A stretch of 64,000 nt of DNA from Curtobacterium luteum (GTDB taxonomy: Bacteria; Actinomycetota; Actinomycetes; Actinomycetales; Microbacteriaceae). Below, one piece after another: positions 25,661-34,632 of the stretch. Numbering within the stretch: position 1 is the first letter of the stretch; every line of letters begins with the position of its first letter. The notes below the pieces were generated by a model. That model was not told the origin of the DNA. It was given only the letters and a program-made list of their open reading frames with translations, and ran no database searches. The translations under genes and the position numbers were made by a program. The DNA lies in contig NZ_BMOI01000001.1 in assembly GCF_014646995.1 (NCBI RefSeq), forward strand, positions 62,001 to 126,000. Reading direction: 5' to 3'.

Positions 25661-26620
25661 GTGACGGACGCGAGCGGCAGGGACCTTGACCGGGTGGTCG
25701 ATGCGTTCCTCGGGTACGCCCGGCACGCGCGCGGGCTCAGCGAGCAGACACTCCGCGCCTACGAGAACGACCTCGAGCAGTTCGTCGGGTTCGCGCGCGG
25801 ACGTGGGGCGGCCAGCGTCGACGACGTCTCACTCGAACTGCTCCGCGACTGGCTGTGGGAAGCAGATCAGCGATCGCTCGCGCGCTCCACGATCGCGCGG
25901 CGGTCCTCCTCGGTGCGGGCCTTCACGCGGTGGGCGAGCGAGAGCGGGGTCGTGCCGACCGACCCCGGCGTCCGGCTCCGGGCGCCGAAGGGAGCCTTGC
26001 ACCTCCCGCGGGTGGTCACGGGCGACCAGGTGCGGACGATGCTCGACGGGCTCGCGGCCAGGGCGGAGACGGACGATCCCGGTGCGTTGCGTGACCTGGC
26101 GGTCGTCGAGCTCCTGTACGCCGCGGCGATCCGGGTGAGCGAGCTCGTGGGGACGAACGTGTTGGACGTCGACCGGAGTCGGCTGACCGTGCGGGTGCTC
26201 GGCAAGGGCGGGAAGGAGCGGGTCGTCCCCTTCGGTGTGCCGGCGCGGGACGCCCTCGAGGCCTGGCTCGACCGCGGGCGTCCCGTCCTCGCAGCACGCC
26301 GGGCCGCTGCCGCTGCCGCTGCCCCTGCCACTGCTGACGCCGAGCGGGCGCTGTTCCTCGGGGACCGCGGCGGCCGGCTCGGGACGCGGAGCGCCTACCG
26401 GATCGTCGCCCGGCTGTTGGAGGACCTCCCGGGCGAGGGACCAGCGGGGCCGCACACCTTCCGGCACACCGCGGCGACGCACCTGCTCGACGGGGGAGCG
26501 GACCTCCGCGCGGTGCAGGAGATGCTCGGGCACGCGAGCCTCGGGACGACCCAGATCTACACGCACGTGTCGTCGGCGCGGCTCCGCGAGGTCTACCGCA
26601 CCGCGCACCCCCGGGCCTGA
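25661..26620 (+). CDS. xerC: Tyrosine recombinase XerC
   Basis: Resolves chromosome dimers at dif with XerD. The 319-residue product has the N-terminal SAM-like core-binding domain ([27 protein letters not shown]) and a catalytic domain with Arg in AIRVSELVG (~157), Lys in [19 protein letters not shown] (~264), [13 protein letters not shown] with the Tyr nucleophile (~298). An Ala-rich insert ([16 protein letters not shown]) lies between the Lys and His boxes. Start GTG 25661. It closes the yraN-comM-dprA-xerC run. Confidence 0.93.
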   Translation: MTDASGRDLDRVVDAFLGYARHARGLSEQTLRAYENDLEQFVGFARGRGAASVDDVSLELLRDWLWEADQRSLARSTIARRSSSVRAFTRWASESGVVPTDPGVRLRAPKGALHLPRVVTGDQVRTMLDGLAARAETDDPGALRDLAVVELLYAAAIRVSELVGTNVLDVDRSRLTVRVLGKGGKERVVPFGVPARDALEAWLDRGRPVLAARRAAAAAAAPATADAERALFLGDRGGRLGTRSAYRIVARLLEDLPGEGPAGPHTFRHTAATHLLDGGADLRAVQEMLGHASLGTTQIYTHVSSARLREVYRTAHPRA

Positions 26621-26633
26621 CGCCCGCGGCCGA

Positions 26634-27356
26634 TCATCCCGGCCAGGCCGACTCCGGGAGCAGCACGGGCCACTCGGCTGCGGGCAGGAACGGCGTCGGG
26701 TCGGTGTACCTGCCGTCGAGACGTGCGCCGAGGTGCACGCACGGCGCGGCGGCCGGACAGTGGCCGACCGTCACCGTCCCGACGGGGCTGCCCTGGTCGA
26801 CGTCGTCGCCGGCGGACACCGAGGGGAGCACCGAGTCCAGCGTGCTCACGAGGCCGTGGCCGTGGTCGATCGACACCACGCTCCGGCCGCCGACCGGGCC
26901 CGCGAACGACACGGTCCCGGCGGCCACCGCGACCGCCACCGCGCCGATCGGCGCCCGCACGTCGATGCCCCGGTGTCCGGCGGCGTAGTCGTCCGACGGT
27001 GCCTCCCACGGACGTGTCACGACCCTCGTGCCGGTCGGCCACACCCACATCGCGTTCCCCTCCCGGACCGACCCGGCATCGGCGCCGCTCCCGTCGGGAG
27101 CGCCCGTGGCGGTCGGCGATCCGGAGCGCGCGACCACCGGCGCCCCCGCCCGCGCGACCGTCGGCGATCCCGACTGCGCGACCGTCGGCGCCCCCGACTG
27201 CGCGACCGTCGGCGATCCCGATCTCACGCCTGTCGACGACCCGGTGCCGACTCCCGACGACACCGCTCCCGTACTCCACACCGCGCCCGCGACCACCACC
27301 GCGCCGAGCGCCGTGCCCGTGATGGGCCCCACCAGCGCCCGCAACCGAACTCCCAT
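26634..27356 (-). CDS. Exported M23-like (LytM fold) protein, possibly inactive
   Basis: A 240-residue exported protein starting at ATG 27356. After a hydrophobic signal/anchor (ALVGPITGTALGAVVVAGAVW) comes a linker of 8-residue repeats of type SGSPTVAQ (five copies, ~35-75), then an M23 domain: GHRGIDVRAPIG gives H and D ligands, but the HxH box is CVHLGARLDG, so the second histidine is Gly. In LytM that His binds zinc, so catalysis is doubtful; related actinobacterial proteins with HLG exist and may act as amidase activators. It is convergent with xerC, the usual position near rpsB. Confidence 0.8.
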   Translation of the reverse strand: MGVRLRALVGPITGTALGAVVVAGAVWSTGAVSSGVGTGSSTGVRSGSPTVAQSGAPTVAQSGSPTVARAGAPVVARSGSPTATGAPDGSGADAGSVREGNAMWVWPTGTRVVTRPWEAPSDDYAAGHRGIDVRAPIGAVAVAVAAGTVSFAGPVGGRSVVSIDHGHGLVSTLDSVLPSVSAGDDVDQGSPVGTVTVGHCPAAAPCVHLGARLDGRYTDPTPFLPAAEWPVLLPESAWPG

Positions 27357-27482
27357 CCGCCGATCGTGGCGTGTCGAGCCGACCACGCGGCGGACCCGGC
27401 GCCGCCTGTGGAGGGTGCGCCGAGCCTCCCGGCCTGTGCAGGGACGACAGTCGGACTGTGCCGCGTGGACACGCCCGCGAGG

Positions 27483-27612
27483 AAGCGCGCCGCGCGGGAC
27501 GCCGCACGCCCGACGGCAAGCGCGCCGCGCGGGACGCCGCACGCCCGACGGCAAGCGCGCCGCGCGCGACGCCGCGCGCGACGCCGCGCGCGACGCCGCG
27601 CGAGACACCGAA
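27483..27612. repeat. Tandem repeats in the gap before the sugar transporter
   Basis: Units of 35 bp begin AAGCGCGCCGCG at 27483, 27518 and 27553 (two full, one partial) and run into a 12-bp array GACGCCGCGCGC at 27568, 27580, 27592 and 27604. The open reading frames crossing them are low-complexity Arg/Ala/Pro and are not credible genes. The gap 27357-27859 (503 bp) holds these repeats, the inverted repeat at 27675-27708 and a promoter. Confidence 0.8.
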
Positions 27613-27674
27613 CGCGCGCCGGGTGAGTGGCCGCCTGCGCACCGCGCGCGACGGAACACCAGTCGATCGACGCG

Positions 27675-27708
27675 CGCTTCGTCGAAACGCGCGCGCTTCG
27701 ACGAAGCG
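27675..27708 (+). promoter_or_regulatory. Long perfect inverted repeat upstream of the sugar transporter
   Basis: CGCTTCGTCGAA (27675-27686) is the exact complement of TTCGACGAAGCG (27697-27708), 10 bp apart. It ends 23 bp before the -35-like box of the transporter promoter, so it may be an operator or an upstream hairpin. Confidence 0.5.
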
Positions 27709-27730
27709 GCCCCCCGACCGCGAACCGGTT

Positions 27731-27759
27731 ATGACCACACGCCGCCCGAGGAGTACAGT
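27731..27759 (+). promoter_or_regulatory. Promoter of the sugar transporter gene
   Basis: ATGACC (27731-27736), 17-bp spacer, TACAGT (27754-27759). This gives a leader of about 95 nt before the GTG start at 27860, which has GGAG 4 nt upstream of the start codon region. Confidence 0.5.
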
Positions 27760-27859
27760 CGGGGCCGCTCCGGACCACGCAACGCCGCTCGGACGGCGAA
27801 CCAGCCGACCGCCGGGGCACCGTGCGCCACCCAGCACGGCGGCAAGAACCTGGAGCACC

Positions 27860-29302
27860 GTGTCGAACACGTCCACCCAGCACGGCGAGGACCGTGCGTT
27901 CAAGGGGAAGGTCACCCTGTTCGCCATCGCGGCGGCGGTCGGCGGCTTCCTCTTCGGATTCGACTCCTCCGTCATCAACGGAGCCGTCGACGCGATCAAG
28001 GGCGAGTTCGGCCTGTCCGACGCCGCGAGCGGCTTCGCGGTCGCCTCCGCCCTGATCGGCTGTGCGTTCGGCGCCTACTTCGCCGGCCGCCTCGCGGACC
28101 GCTGGGGTCGCACCCGGGTGATGTTCTGGGCCGCCGTCCTGTTCTTCGTGAGCTCGATCGGCAGCGCGTTCGCCTTCGCCACTTGGGACCTCGTGGTCTG
28201 GCGGCTCATCGGCGGCCTCGGCATCGGGACCGCGTCGGTCATCGCGCCGGCGTACATCTCGGAGGTCTCGCCGAAGGCCATCCGTGGTCGTCTCGCCTCG
28301 TTCCAGCAGCTCGCGATCACCCTCGGTATCTTCGCCGCCCTGCTCTCCGACCAGCTGTTCGCCGTCACCGCCGGTGGCGCGTCCGAGCAGGTGCTGGGTC
28401 TCGCGGCCTGGCGTTGGATGTTCCTCGTCGGCGTGGTCCCGTCGGTCGTCTACGGCGTGCTCGCGATCACGCTGCCGGAGTCGCCGCGCTTCCTCCTCGC
28501 GAAGGGCCGGAAGGACGACGCCCGCGGCGTCATGGAGAAGATCGTCCCCCGCGACACGGTCAACACCAGCCTCGAGGAGATCCAGGACGGCATCGAGAAG
28601 GAAGCCAACGAGAAGAAGGGCTCCATCCGGGGCAACCGCTTCGGCCTGCAGCCGATCGTCTGGGTCGGGATCATCCTCGCCGTGCTGCAGCAGTTCGTCG
28701 GCATCAACGTGATCTTCTACTACTCGACGACGCTCTGGCAGGCCGTCGGCTTCAAGGAGGAGCAGTCGTTCCTCATCTCGACCATCACCTCGGTCGTCAA
28801 CGTCGCGGTGACGTTCATCGCGATCTTCACGGTCGACAAGCTCGGCCGGAAGCCGCTGCTCGTCGCCGGGTCCTCGGGCATGTTCGTGTCGCTCGCGATG
28901 GTCGCGATCGCGTTCTCGCAGGCGACCATCGTGAACGGAGAGCCGCAGCTCCCGGGCGCCTGGGGCGTCATCGCGCTGATCTTCGCGAACCTGTTCGTGG
29001 TGTCGTTCGGTGCAACGTGGGGTCCGCTCATGTGGGTGCTCCTCGGCGAGATGTTCCCGAACCGCATCCGGGCCACGGCGCTGGGCGTCGGGTCGGCCGC
29101 GAACTGGATCGCGAACTTCCTGGTCACGATCACGTTCCCGGTCCTGTCCGGGTTCAACCTCACGGTCACCTACGGCATCTACGCCCTGTTCGCGCTGCTG
29201 TCGCTCTTCTTCGTCATCAAGAAGATCCCGGAGACGAAGGGCCGCTCGCTCGAGGAGATGGGCATCACGGCCGAGGGTGAGACGGTGGACGCCAAGGCCT
29301 GA
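27860..29302 (+). CDS. MFS sugar porter (sugar:proton symporter)
   Basis: A 480-residue, 12-helix transporter of the XylE/GLUT sugar porter family. Evidence: FLFGFDSSVINGAVDAI in helix 1, GRLADRWGRTRV after helix 2, PESPRFLLAKGRKDDA in the central loop, QQFVGINVIFYYS in helix 7 (sugar-binding Gln and Asn), DKLGRKPLL and the terminal PETKGRSLEEM. GTG 27860 is chosen: homology starts there (SNTSTQHGEDRAFKGKV), while the open frame upstream is translated repeat DNA. The substrate cannot be read from sequence; pentoses, hexoses or inositol are possible. It stands between the M23-like gene and rpsB, which are usually neighbours, so it looks like an insertion. Confidence 0.9.
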   Translation: MSNTSTQHGEDRAFKGKVTLFAIAAAVGGFLFGFDSSVINGAVDAIKGEFGLSDAASGFAVASALIGCAFGAYFAGRLADRWGRTRVMFWAAVLFFVSSIGSAFAFATWDLVVWRLIGGLGIGTASVIAPAYISEVSPKAIRGRLASFQQLAITLGIFAALLSDQLFAVTAGGASEQVLGLAAWRWMFLVGVVPSVVYGVLAITLPESPRFLLAKGRKDDARGVMEKIVPRDTVNTSLEEIQDGIEKEANEKKGSIRGNRFGLQPIVWVGIILAVLQQFVGINVIFYYSTTLWQAVGFKEEQSFLISTITSVVNVAVTFIAIFTVDKLGRKPLLVAGSSGMFVSLAMVAIAFSQATIVNGEPQLPGAWGVIALIFANLFVVSFGATWGPLMWVLLGEMFPNRIRATALGVGSAANWIANFLVTITFPVLSGFNLTVTYGIYALFALLSLFFVIKKIPETKGRSLEEMGITAEGETVDAKA

Positions 29303-29324
29303 CGCACCAGCGTCACCACCGGCC

Positions 29325-29365
29325 GGGAGGCGCGGTGCGGGTCCGTCCCGCACCGCGCCTCTCCC
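29325..29365. repeat. Family A hairpin, copy A6
   Basis: GGGAGGCGCGGTGCGGG pairs with CCCGCACCGCGCCTC-CCC around the loop TCCGT. It lies 23 bp after the sugar-transporter stop and before the rpsB promoter, isolating the two units. Confidence 0.8.
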
Positions 29366-29429
29366 TGTCGGCACGGCCGACACGCCGCTGGCGCGTCGTG
29401 CCGGTACCGGCGACAGGGGCCCTGTCTGT

Positions 29430-29626
29430 TAGCATGTGTCCAGCAGCGCGCTGAGCGCGCTGACTTCGCGTGTCCACACGCACCCCACGGCCACCGGTCC
29501 CGCTCTCGCGAGCGGGCGGCCGTCCGGGGTGGGGCACCAGGGGCCACGACCACCGGTCGTGACCGACACAACCGCAACCGTGCACGCGGCTCGAACAGCC
29601 GCGCGCCGAGAACAAGGAGGGACGGC
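29430..29626 (+). promoter_or_regulatory. rpsB promoter and leader
   Basis: TAGCAT at 29430-29435 is the best -10 candidate, preceded by the small palindrome GACAGG-GGC-CCTGTC (29412-29426). The implied leader is about 185 nt and includes the self-complementary AGCGCGCTGAGCGCGCT. AAGGAGGG just before ATG 29627 is a strong Shine-Dalgarno. A ribosomal-protein S2 autoregulatory leader is plausible, but I could not match a known fold. Confidence 0.45.
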
Positions 29627-30538
29627 ATGGCCGTCGTCACCATCCGCCAGCTGCTCGACAGCGGCGTCCACTTCGGACACCAGACCCGTCGGTGGAACCC
29701 GAAGGTGAAGCGATTCATCCTCGCCGAGCGCTCGGGCATCCACATCATCGACCTCCAGCAGTCGCTGTCCTTCATCGACCGCGCCTACGACTTCGTCAAG
29801 GAGACGGTCGCGCACGGCGGCACGATCCTCTTCGTGGGCACCAAGAAGCAGGCGCAGGGCTCCATCGCCGAGCAGGCGACCCGCGTCGGCCAGCCGTACG
29901 TCAACCAGCGTTGGCTCGGCGGTCTGCTCACGAACTTCCAGACGGTCTCCAAGCGCCTCGCGCGCATGAAGGAGCTCGAGGAGATCGACTTCGACGACAC
30001 GACGAAGGGCTTCACCAAGAAGGAGCTCCTCATCAAGAAGCGCGAGCTGGACAAGCTCCACAAGACCCTCGGCGGCATCCGCAACCTCACGCGGACCCCG
30101 AGCGCGCTCTGGATCGTCGACACCAAGAAGGAGCACCTCGCGGTCGACGAGGCGCAGAAGCTCGGGATCCCGATCATCGGCATCCTCGACACCAACTGCG
30201 ACCCCGACGAGATCACGTACCCGATCCCGGGCAACGACGACGCGATCCGCTCCGTCGGTCTCCTGACCCGCATCGTCGCCGACGCCGCGGCCGAGGGCCT
30301 CAAGACCCGCCACAACGGCGGCGACGAGGACGAGGCCGAGCCGCTCGCCGAGTGGGAGCAGGAGCTCCTCGGTGGCGAGCAGGCCGCGCCGGCCGCTGCC
30401 GAGGCGCCCGCTGCCGAGGCCCCGACCGCCGAGACGCCGGTCGAGGAGAACGACGCCGACGCGCAGGTCGCCGAGAAGGAGATCGGCGAGCCCGTCGCCG
30501 AGGCCTCCAAGAACGCGGACGCCACCTCCGCCGAGTGA
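29627..30538 (+). CDS. rpsB: 30S ribosomal protein S2
   Basis: A 303-residue S2 with the signatures [28 protein letters not shown] start ([16 protein letters not shown]), [27 protein letters not shown] and [17 protein letters not shown]. The C-terminal ~60 residues are an acidic Ala/Glu tail ([20 protein letters not shown]) typical of actinobacteria. First gene of rpsB-tsf, followed by a hairpin that may set the S2:EF-Ts ratio. Confidence 0.97.
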   Translation: MAVVTIRQLLDSGVHFGHQTRRWNPKVKRFILAERSGIHIIDLQQSLSFIDRAYDFVKETVAHGGTILFVGTKKQAQGSIAEQATRVGQPYVNQRWLGGLLTNFQTVSKRLARMKELEEIDFDDTTKGFTKKELLIKKRELDKLHKTLGGIRNLTRTPSALWIVDTKKEHLAVDEAQKLGIPIIGILDTNCDPDEITYPIPGNDDAIRSVGLLTRIVADAAAEGLKTRHNGGDEDEAEPLAEWEQELLGGEQAAPAAAEAPAAEAPTAETPVEENDADAQVAEKEIGEPVAEASKNADATSAE

Positions 30539-30544
30539 CATCCG

Positions 30545-30575
30545 GGGGCGTCGGACCGGACCGGTCCGACGCCCC
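30545..30575 (+). terminator. rpsB-tsf intergenic hairpin (partial terminator)
   Basis: A perfect 13-bp stem GGGGCGTCGGACC / GGTCCGACGCCCC with the 5-nt loop GGACC, directly after rpsB. There is no real T-tract, so it probably attenuates or acts as a processing site and lets tsf be read at a different level. Confidence 0.6.
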
Positions 30576-30618
30576 TCTCCACGTCCCACACACGCAAGTC
30601 CAGAAAGGACTCCAGTCA

Positions 30619-31446
30619 ATGGCAAACTTCACCGCTGCTGACGTGAAGAAGCTCCGTGACGACCTCGGCGCCGGCATGATGGACGCCAAGAACGCGCTCG
30701 TCGAGGCCGACGGCGACTACGACAAGGCCGTCGAGCTCCTCCGCATCAAGGGTGCCAAGGCCGTCGCCAAGCGCGACGACCGCGCCACCTCCGAGGGCAT
30801 CGTCGTGGCCTCGGCCGCGAACGGCGCCGCGACCGTCGTCGAGCTCGCCAGCGAGACCGACTTCGTCGCGAAGAACGAGCGCTTCGTCGCGCTCGGCGAC
30901 AAGGTCCTCGCGGCCGTCGCCGCCGCGGACGCGACCGACGTCGCGTCCGCGAACGCCGCCGAGGTCGACGGCAAGACCGTCCTCGACGTCGTGAACGAGG
31001 CCGCCGCGCAGCTCGGCGAGAAGATCGAGATCCGCACGGTCCGCCGTGTCGAGGGCTCGGCCTTCGAGATCTACCTGCACAAGACGTCGCAGGACCTCCC
31101 GCCGCAGATCGCCGTCGTCGTCGCCTACGAGGGTGACAACGCGGCCGAGGCACGCTCGATCGCGCAGCACATCGCGTTCGCGAACCCGACGTTCCTCACC
31201 CGTGACGAGATCCCGGCCGAGGACATCGAGAAGGAGCGCGCGACCGTCGAGGCGATCACGCGCGAGGAGGGCAAGCCGGAGGCCGCCCTCCCGAAGATCG
31301 TCGAGGGTCGTCTGAACGCGTACCGCAAGCAGGTCGCGCTCCTCGAGCAGGACTACGCGAAGGACAACAAGATCTCCGTCGCGAAGGCCGCCGAGAACGC
31401 CGGCATCACGATCCAGGGCTTCGCCCGCGTCAAGGTCGGCGCGTAA
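30619..31446 (+). CDS. tsf: Elongation factor Ts
   Basis: Exchanges GDP for GTP on EF-Tu. The 275-residue product starts at ATG 30619 (MANFTAADVKKLRDDLGAGMMDAK, the UBA-like N-terminal domain) and has the EF-Tu-contact motif SETDFVAKNERF, then the two coiled-core subdomains and C-terminal QGFARVKVGA. The long frame upstream overlaps rpsB and is a shadow. It is followed by a strong intrinsic terminator. Confidence 0.97.
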   Translation: MANFTAADVKKLRDDLGAGMMDAKNALVEADGDYDKAVELLRIKGAKAVAKRDDRATSEGIVVASAANGAATVVELASETDFVAKNERFVALGDKVLAAVAAADATDVASANAAEVDGKTVLDVVNEAAAQLGEKIEIRTVRRVEGSAFEIYLHKTSQDLPPQIAVVVAYEGDNAAEARSIAQHIAFANPTFLTRDEIPAEDIEKERATVEAITREEGKPEAALPKIVEGRLNAYRKQVALLEQDYAKDNKISVAKAAENAGITIQGFARVKVGA

Positions 31447-31456
31447 CGAACCCGTG

Positions 31457-31497
31457 ACGGGGCTCGGAACCAACACCTGGTTCCGGGCCCCGTTTTT
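31457..31497 (+). terminator. Intrinsic terminator of rpsB-tsf
   Basis: ACGGGGCTCGGAACCA pairs with TGGTTCCGGGCCCCGT around a short loop (one T-G wobble), followed by TTTTT at 31493-31497. It lies 10 bp after the tsf stop. This is the clearest T-tract terminator in the window. Confidence 0.92.
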
Positions 31498-31557
31498 CGC
31501 GCGCCGTGGGGTGCGCGAGTAGATTCCCACGAGACATTCGACGAAGGGTGCGACCAC

Positions 31558-32277
31558 ATGACGAACGAGAAGACCGGACGGCGCCGCGTCCTGCTGAAGC
31601 TGTCGGGGGAGGCGTTCGGCGCCGGGTCGCTCGGGGTGAACCCGGACGTCATCAGCACGATCGCGAAGGAGATCGCGGCCGCCGCACAGGACGTCGAGGT
31701 CGCGATCGTGGTCGGCGGCGGGAACTTCTTCCGCGGGGCCGAGCTCTCGCAGCGCGGGATGGACCGCGGGCGTGCCGACTACATGGGCATGCTCGGCACC
31801 GTCATGAACGCGCTCGCCCTGCAGGACTTCCTCGAGCAGGCGGGAGCCGCGACCCGCGTGCAGTCGGCGATCAGCATGACCCAGGTCGCGGAGCCGTACA
31901 TCCCGCGGCGCGCCGAGCGGCGCCTCGAGAAGGGCCGGATCGTCATCTTCGGCGCGGGTGCGGGCCTGCCCTACTTCTCGACCGACACGGTCGCGGCGCA
32001 GCGGGCGCTGGAGATCGACGCGCACGAGGTCCTCGTCGCGAAGAACGGCGTCGACGGCGTGTACACCGCCGACCCGAAGAAGGACGCCTCGGCCGAGAAG
32101 CTGCACCACGTGACCTACCAGGACGCACTCCTCAAGGGCCTCAAGGTCGTCGACGCCACCGCGTTCTCGCTCTGCATGGACAACGGCATGCCGATGCACG
32201 TCTTCGGCATGGAGGGCGAGGGCAACGTCGCGGCGGCCATCCGGGGCGAGCGCATCGGCACGGTGGTCAGCAACTGA
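31558..32277 (+). CDS. pyrH: UMP kinase
   Basis: Phosphorylates UMP to UDP in pyrimidine synthesis. The 239-residue product belongs to the amino-acid-kinase fold with [11 protein letters not shown] (phosphate loop), [34 protein letters not shown] and [15 protein letters not shown]. It has its own promoter (TAGATT at 31520-31525) and a GAAGGGTG ribosome site before ATG 31558. Followed by frr in the conserved pyrH-frr-cdsA order. Confidence 0.96.
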   Translation: MTNEKTGRRRVLLKLSGEAFGAGSLGVNPDVISTIAKEIAAAAQDVEVAIVVGGGNFFRGAELSQRGMDRGRADYMGMLGTVMNALALQDFLEQAGAATRVQSAISMTQVAEPYIPRRAERRLEKGRIVIFGAGAGLPYFSTDTVAAQRALEIDAHEVLVAKNGVDGVYTADPKKDASAEKLHHVTYQDALLKGLKVVDATAFSLCMDNGMPMHVFGMEGEGNVAAAIRGERIGTVVSN

Positions 32278-32323
32278 CCTCGACCGCTGACTAGACTCGA
32301 CGCAGTACCGAAGGAGAACCACC

Positions 32324-32878
32324 GTGATCAGTGATGTCCTGACCGAAGCCACCGAGAAGATGGCGAAGGCCGTGGAGGTCGCCAAGGACGACTTCTCGAC
32401 CGTCCGCACCGGGCGGATCAACGCCGCGCTCTTCCAGAAGATCCCGGTCGACTACTACGGCACCCCGACGCCGCTCGCGCAGCTCGCCGGCATGCAGACG
32501 CCGGAGGCGCGCACCCTCGTGGTGACGCCGTACGACAAGTCCGCGCTCAAGGAGATCGAGCGCGCGATCGCGACGTTCCCGAACCTCGGCGCCAGCCCGT
32601 CGAACGACGGCGAGGTCGTCCGCGTGACGATCCCGGAGCTCACCCAGGACCGCCGCAAGGAGTTCGTGAAGCTCGTCCGCGGCAAGGGTGAAGACCACAA
32701 GGTCGTCGTGCGCAACATCCGTCGCAAGGCCAAGGACGACCTCGACGCGCTGAAGGGCGAGATCTCGGACGACGAGATCGCCCGCGCCGACAAGGAGCTC
32801 GACGTCGTGACGAAGAAGCACGTCGACCAGATCGACGACGCGCTGAAGAAGAAGGAAGCCGAACTCCTCGAGGTCTGA
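32324..32878 (+). CDS. frr: Ribosome recycling factor
   Basis: Splits post-termination ribosomes with EF-G. The 184-residue tRNA-mimic protein has the L-shaped fold signatures [44 protein letters not shown] and [15 protein letters not shown] 32324 is preceded by a strong AAGGAG (32311-32316) and by TAGACT (32292-32297), an internal promoter candidate. Its stop overlaps the cdsA start (TGATG). Confidence 0.97.
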   Translation: MISDVLTEATEKMAKAVEVAKDDFSTVRTGRINAALFQKIPVDYYGTPTPLAQLAGMQTPEARTLVVTPYDKSALKEIERAIATFPNLGASPSNDGEVVRVTIPELTQDRRKEFVKLVRGKGEDHKVVVRNIRRKAKDDLDALKGEISDDEIARADKELDVVTKKHVDQIDDALKKKEAELLEV

Positions 32879-33903
32879 TGCGTCGTCACGACCAGGGCGC
32901 TGAGCGCCCCACGACCGAGGAACCCGCCAAGCGCGGACTCCGACACGACCTCGACGCCCGGGCACGGGCCGCGCGGTCGGACTTCGACGCCCGGGCTCGG
33001 GCGGCGAGGTCCGACTTCGAGGCGTCGATCCGGCAGCGCCGGGCGGACTTCGACGCGCGGAACGAAGCACTGACGGCGCGGACCGGGCGAAACCTGCCCG
33101 CGGCGATCGGCATCGCGCTCGCGTTCGCGGTCGTCATGCTCGGGGCGCTCCTCATCTGGAAGCCCGCGTTCATGGTGGTCGCGGCGTTCCTGCTCGGCGT
33201 CGGCGTGTACGAGCTCGCGAGCGCCATGCGCTTCGCCGGGCGCGACGTGCCGCGGATCCCGAGCGTCGCCGTGGCGATCGCGGTCGTCCCGGCGGCGTTC
33301 CTGTTCGGTCAGGCGGCGGCGCTCTTCACGCTCCTCGGCGGCATCGTGCTGATCAGCGCCTGGCGGCTCGTCGAGGTCGCGACGGCCCGGACGAAGCCGC
33401 CTGCGGGGAACGTCGTCCGTGACCTGACGAACGGGTTGTTCGTGCAGGCGTACATCTCGCTGCTCGGCGCCTGCGTCGTCCTGCTCTCCGCACAACGGGA
33501 CGGGCAGTTCTGGGTGATCGCGTTCATCCTCGTGGTTGTCGCGGTCGACACCGGGGCCTACGCGACCGGGCTCAACCTCGGCAAGCACCCGATGGCGCCG
33601 CGCATCAGCCCGAAGAAGACGTGGGAGGGCTTCGCGGGGTCGGTCGCCGCGAGCATCGTCGTCGGGATCATCGTGAGCTGGCTGCTCCTCGGACTGCCCT
33701 GGTGGACCGGGGTGGTCCTGGGCGTCCTGATCTCCGGCTCCGCGACGCTGGGGGACCTCACCGAGTCGATGATCAAGCGCGACCTCGGGATCAAGGACAT
33801 CTCGTCGTTCCTCCCCGGGCACGGTGGGCTGCTCGACCGGATCGACAGCATCCTGCCGTCGGCCGCGGTCGCCTACGTGCTGTACCTCATCGTCAACCAC
33901 TGA
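32878..33903 (+). CDS. cdsA: Phosphatidate cytidylyltransferase with hendecad N-terminal extension
   Basis: Makes CDP-diacylglycerol from phosphatidate and CTP in the membrane. The 341-residue product has eight or so hydrophobic helices and the family signature SMIKRDLGIKDISSFLPGHG near the C-terminus. It is ~60 residues longer than usual at the N-terminus, where 11-residue repeats occur (DARARAARSDF, DARARAARSDF, EASIRQRRADF, DARNEALTAR), an amphipathic cytosolic helix that may be a coiled coil. The start overlaps the frr stop, so frr-cdsA are coupled. A GGTC-TGCGC/GCGCA-GACC hairpin at 33915-33938 may terminate it. Confidence 0.94.
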   Translation: MRRHDQGAERPTTEEPAKRGLRHDLDARARAARSDFDARARAARSDFEASIRQRRADFDARNEALTARTGRNLPAAIGIALAFAVVMLGALLIWKPAFMVVAAFLLGVGVYELASAMRFAGRDVPRIPSVAVAIAVVPAAFLFGQAAALFTLLGGIVLISAWRLVEVATARTKPPAGNVVRDLTNGLFVQAYISLLGACVVLLSAQRDGQFWVIAFILVVVAVDTGAYATGLNLGKHPMAPRISPKKTWEGFAGSVAASIVVGIIVSWLLLGLPWWTGVVLGVLISGSATLGDLTESMIKRDLGIKDISSFLPGHGGLLDRIDSILPSAAVAYVLYLIVNH

Positions 33904-34023
33904 GGCGCGAGCGCGGTCCTGCGCCGCGAGCGCAGACCGCCAGCCGTCGGTCGAGCGCGAGCCTGAGCGCCCCCGTCCGCGCGTCCAGGTCGCACCAGGG
34001 AACGGTCCTGGCAGAATGTCGCC

Positions 34024-34572
34024 GTGGCCACCACCTTCCCGAACGCAGCACGCAAGACCCTCGGGTACGACGTCGACGAGGTCGAGCGCTTCCTCGAGGA
34101 TGCACGTCGTGCCTACACGGCGAACGACACCGAGCCGGGTCTCGAGGCCGCGAAGATCCGGGCGACCGCGTTCTCGATGCGCAAGGGCGGCTACTCCACC
34201 GCGCACGTCGACGCCGCGCTCGAACGCCTCGAGGACGCCTTCGCCGCACGTGAGCGTGAGCGCGAGATCGCCTCGAGCGGCCAGAAGGCCTGGTACGCCG
34301 AAGCACGCACCAAGGCCTCCGACGTCGTCGCCCGCCTCGAGCGCCCGGACGGCCAGCGATTCTCCCGGACGAGCTTCCTCGGCACCGGGTACCACACGAA
34401 GGACGTCGACGCCTTCGCCGAGCGGCTCGCGGGCTACTTCCGTGACGGCAAGCCGCTGAGCCTGACCGAGGTCCGGTCCGTCGTGTTCCGTCCGAAGCAC
34501 GGCGGCTACCGCGAAGCACAGGTGGACGCACTCCTCGACGCGGTCGTCGAGGTCATGCTCGCCGTGCGCTGA
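34024..34572 (+). CDS. DivIVA-domain repeat protein
   Basis: A 182-residue protein made of short DivIVA-type units: GYDVDEVERFLEDARRAY, then GGYSTAHVDAALERLEDAF, GTGYHTKDVDAFAERLAGYF and GGYREAQVDALLDAVVEVM, each a turn plus helix typical of the DivIVA N-terminus. It has no long coiled coil, so it is not the polar-growth DivIVA itself, and its role is unknown. GTG 34024 follows CAGAAT (34012-34017) by 6 nt with no Shine-Dalgarno, a leaderless arrangement. Confidence 0.8.
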   Translation: MATTFPNAARKTLGYDVDEVERFLEDARRAYTANDTEPGLEAAKIRATAFSMRKGGYSTAHVDAALERLEDAFAAREREREIASSGQKAWYAEARTKASDVVARLERPDGQRFSRTSFLGTGYHTKDVDAFAERLAGYFRDGKPLSLTEVRSVVFRPKHGGYREAQVDALLDAVVEVMLAVR

Positions 34573-34632
34573 CGACGCGCGGGTGACCGGTGCTTCGCTT
34601 TCCGTGATGCTTCCGTTATCCTGGTCGGACTC

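Noticed and set aside
27371..27859. A 163-residue N-terminal extension of the sugar porter
   Set aside because: It is translated tandem-repeat DNA (RATPRATPR type). The porter family's N-terminus starts at GTG 27860, which has a ribosome site.
34573..34632. c-di-AMP riboswitch before the transglycosylase-like gene
   Set aside because: Such switches often precede actinobacterial wall hydrolases, but the leader after the TATCCT box is only about 10 nt, leaving no room.
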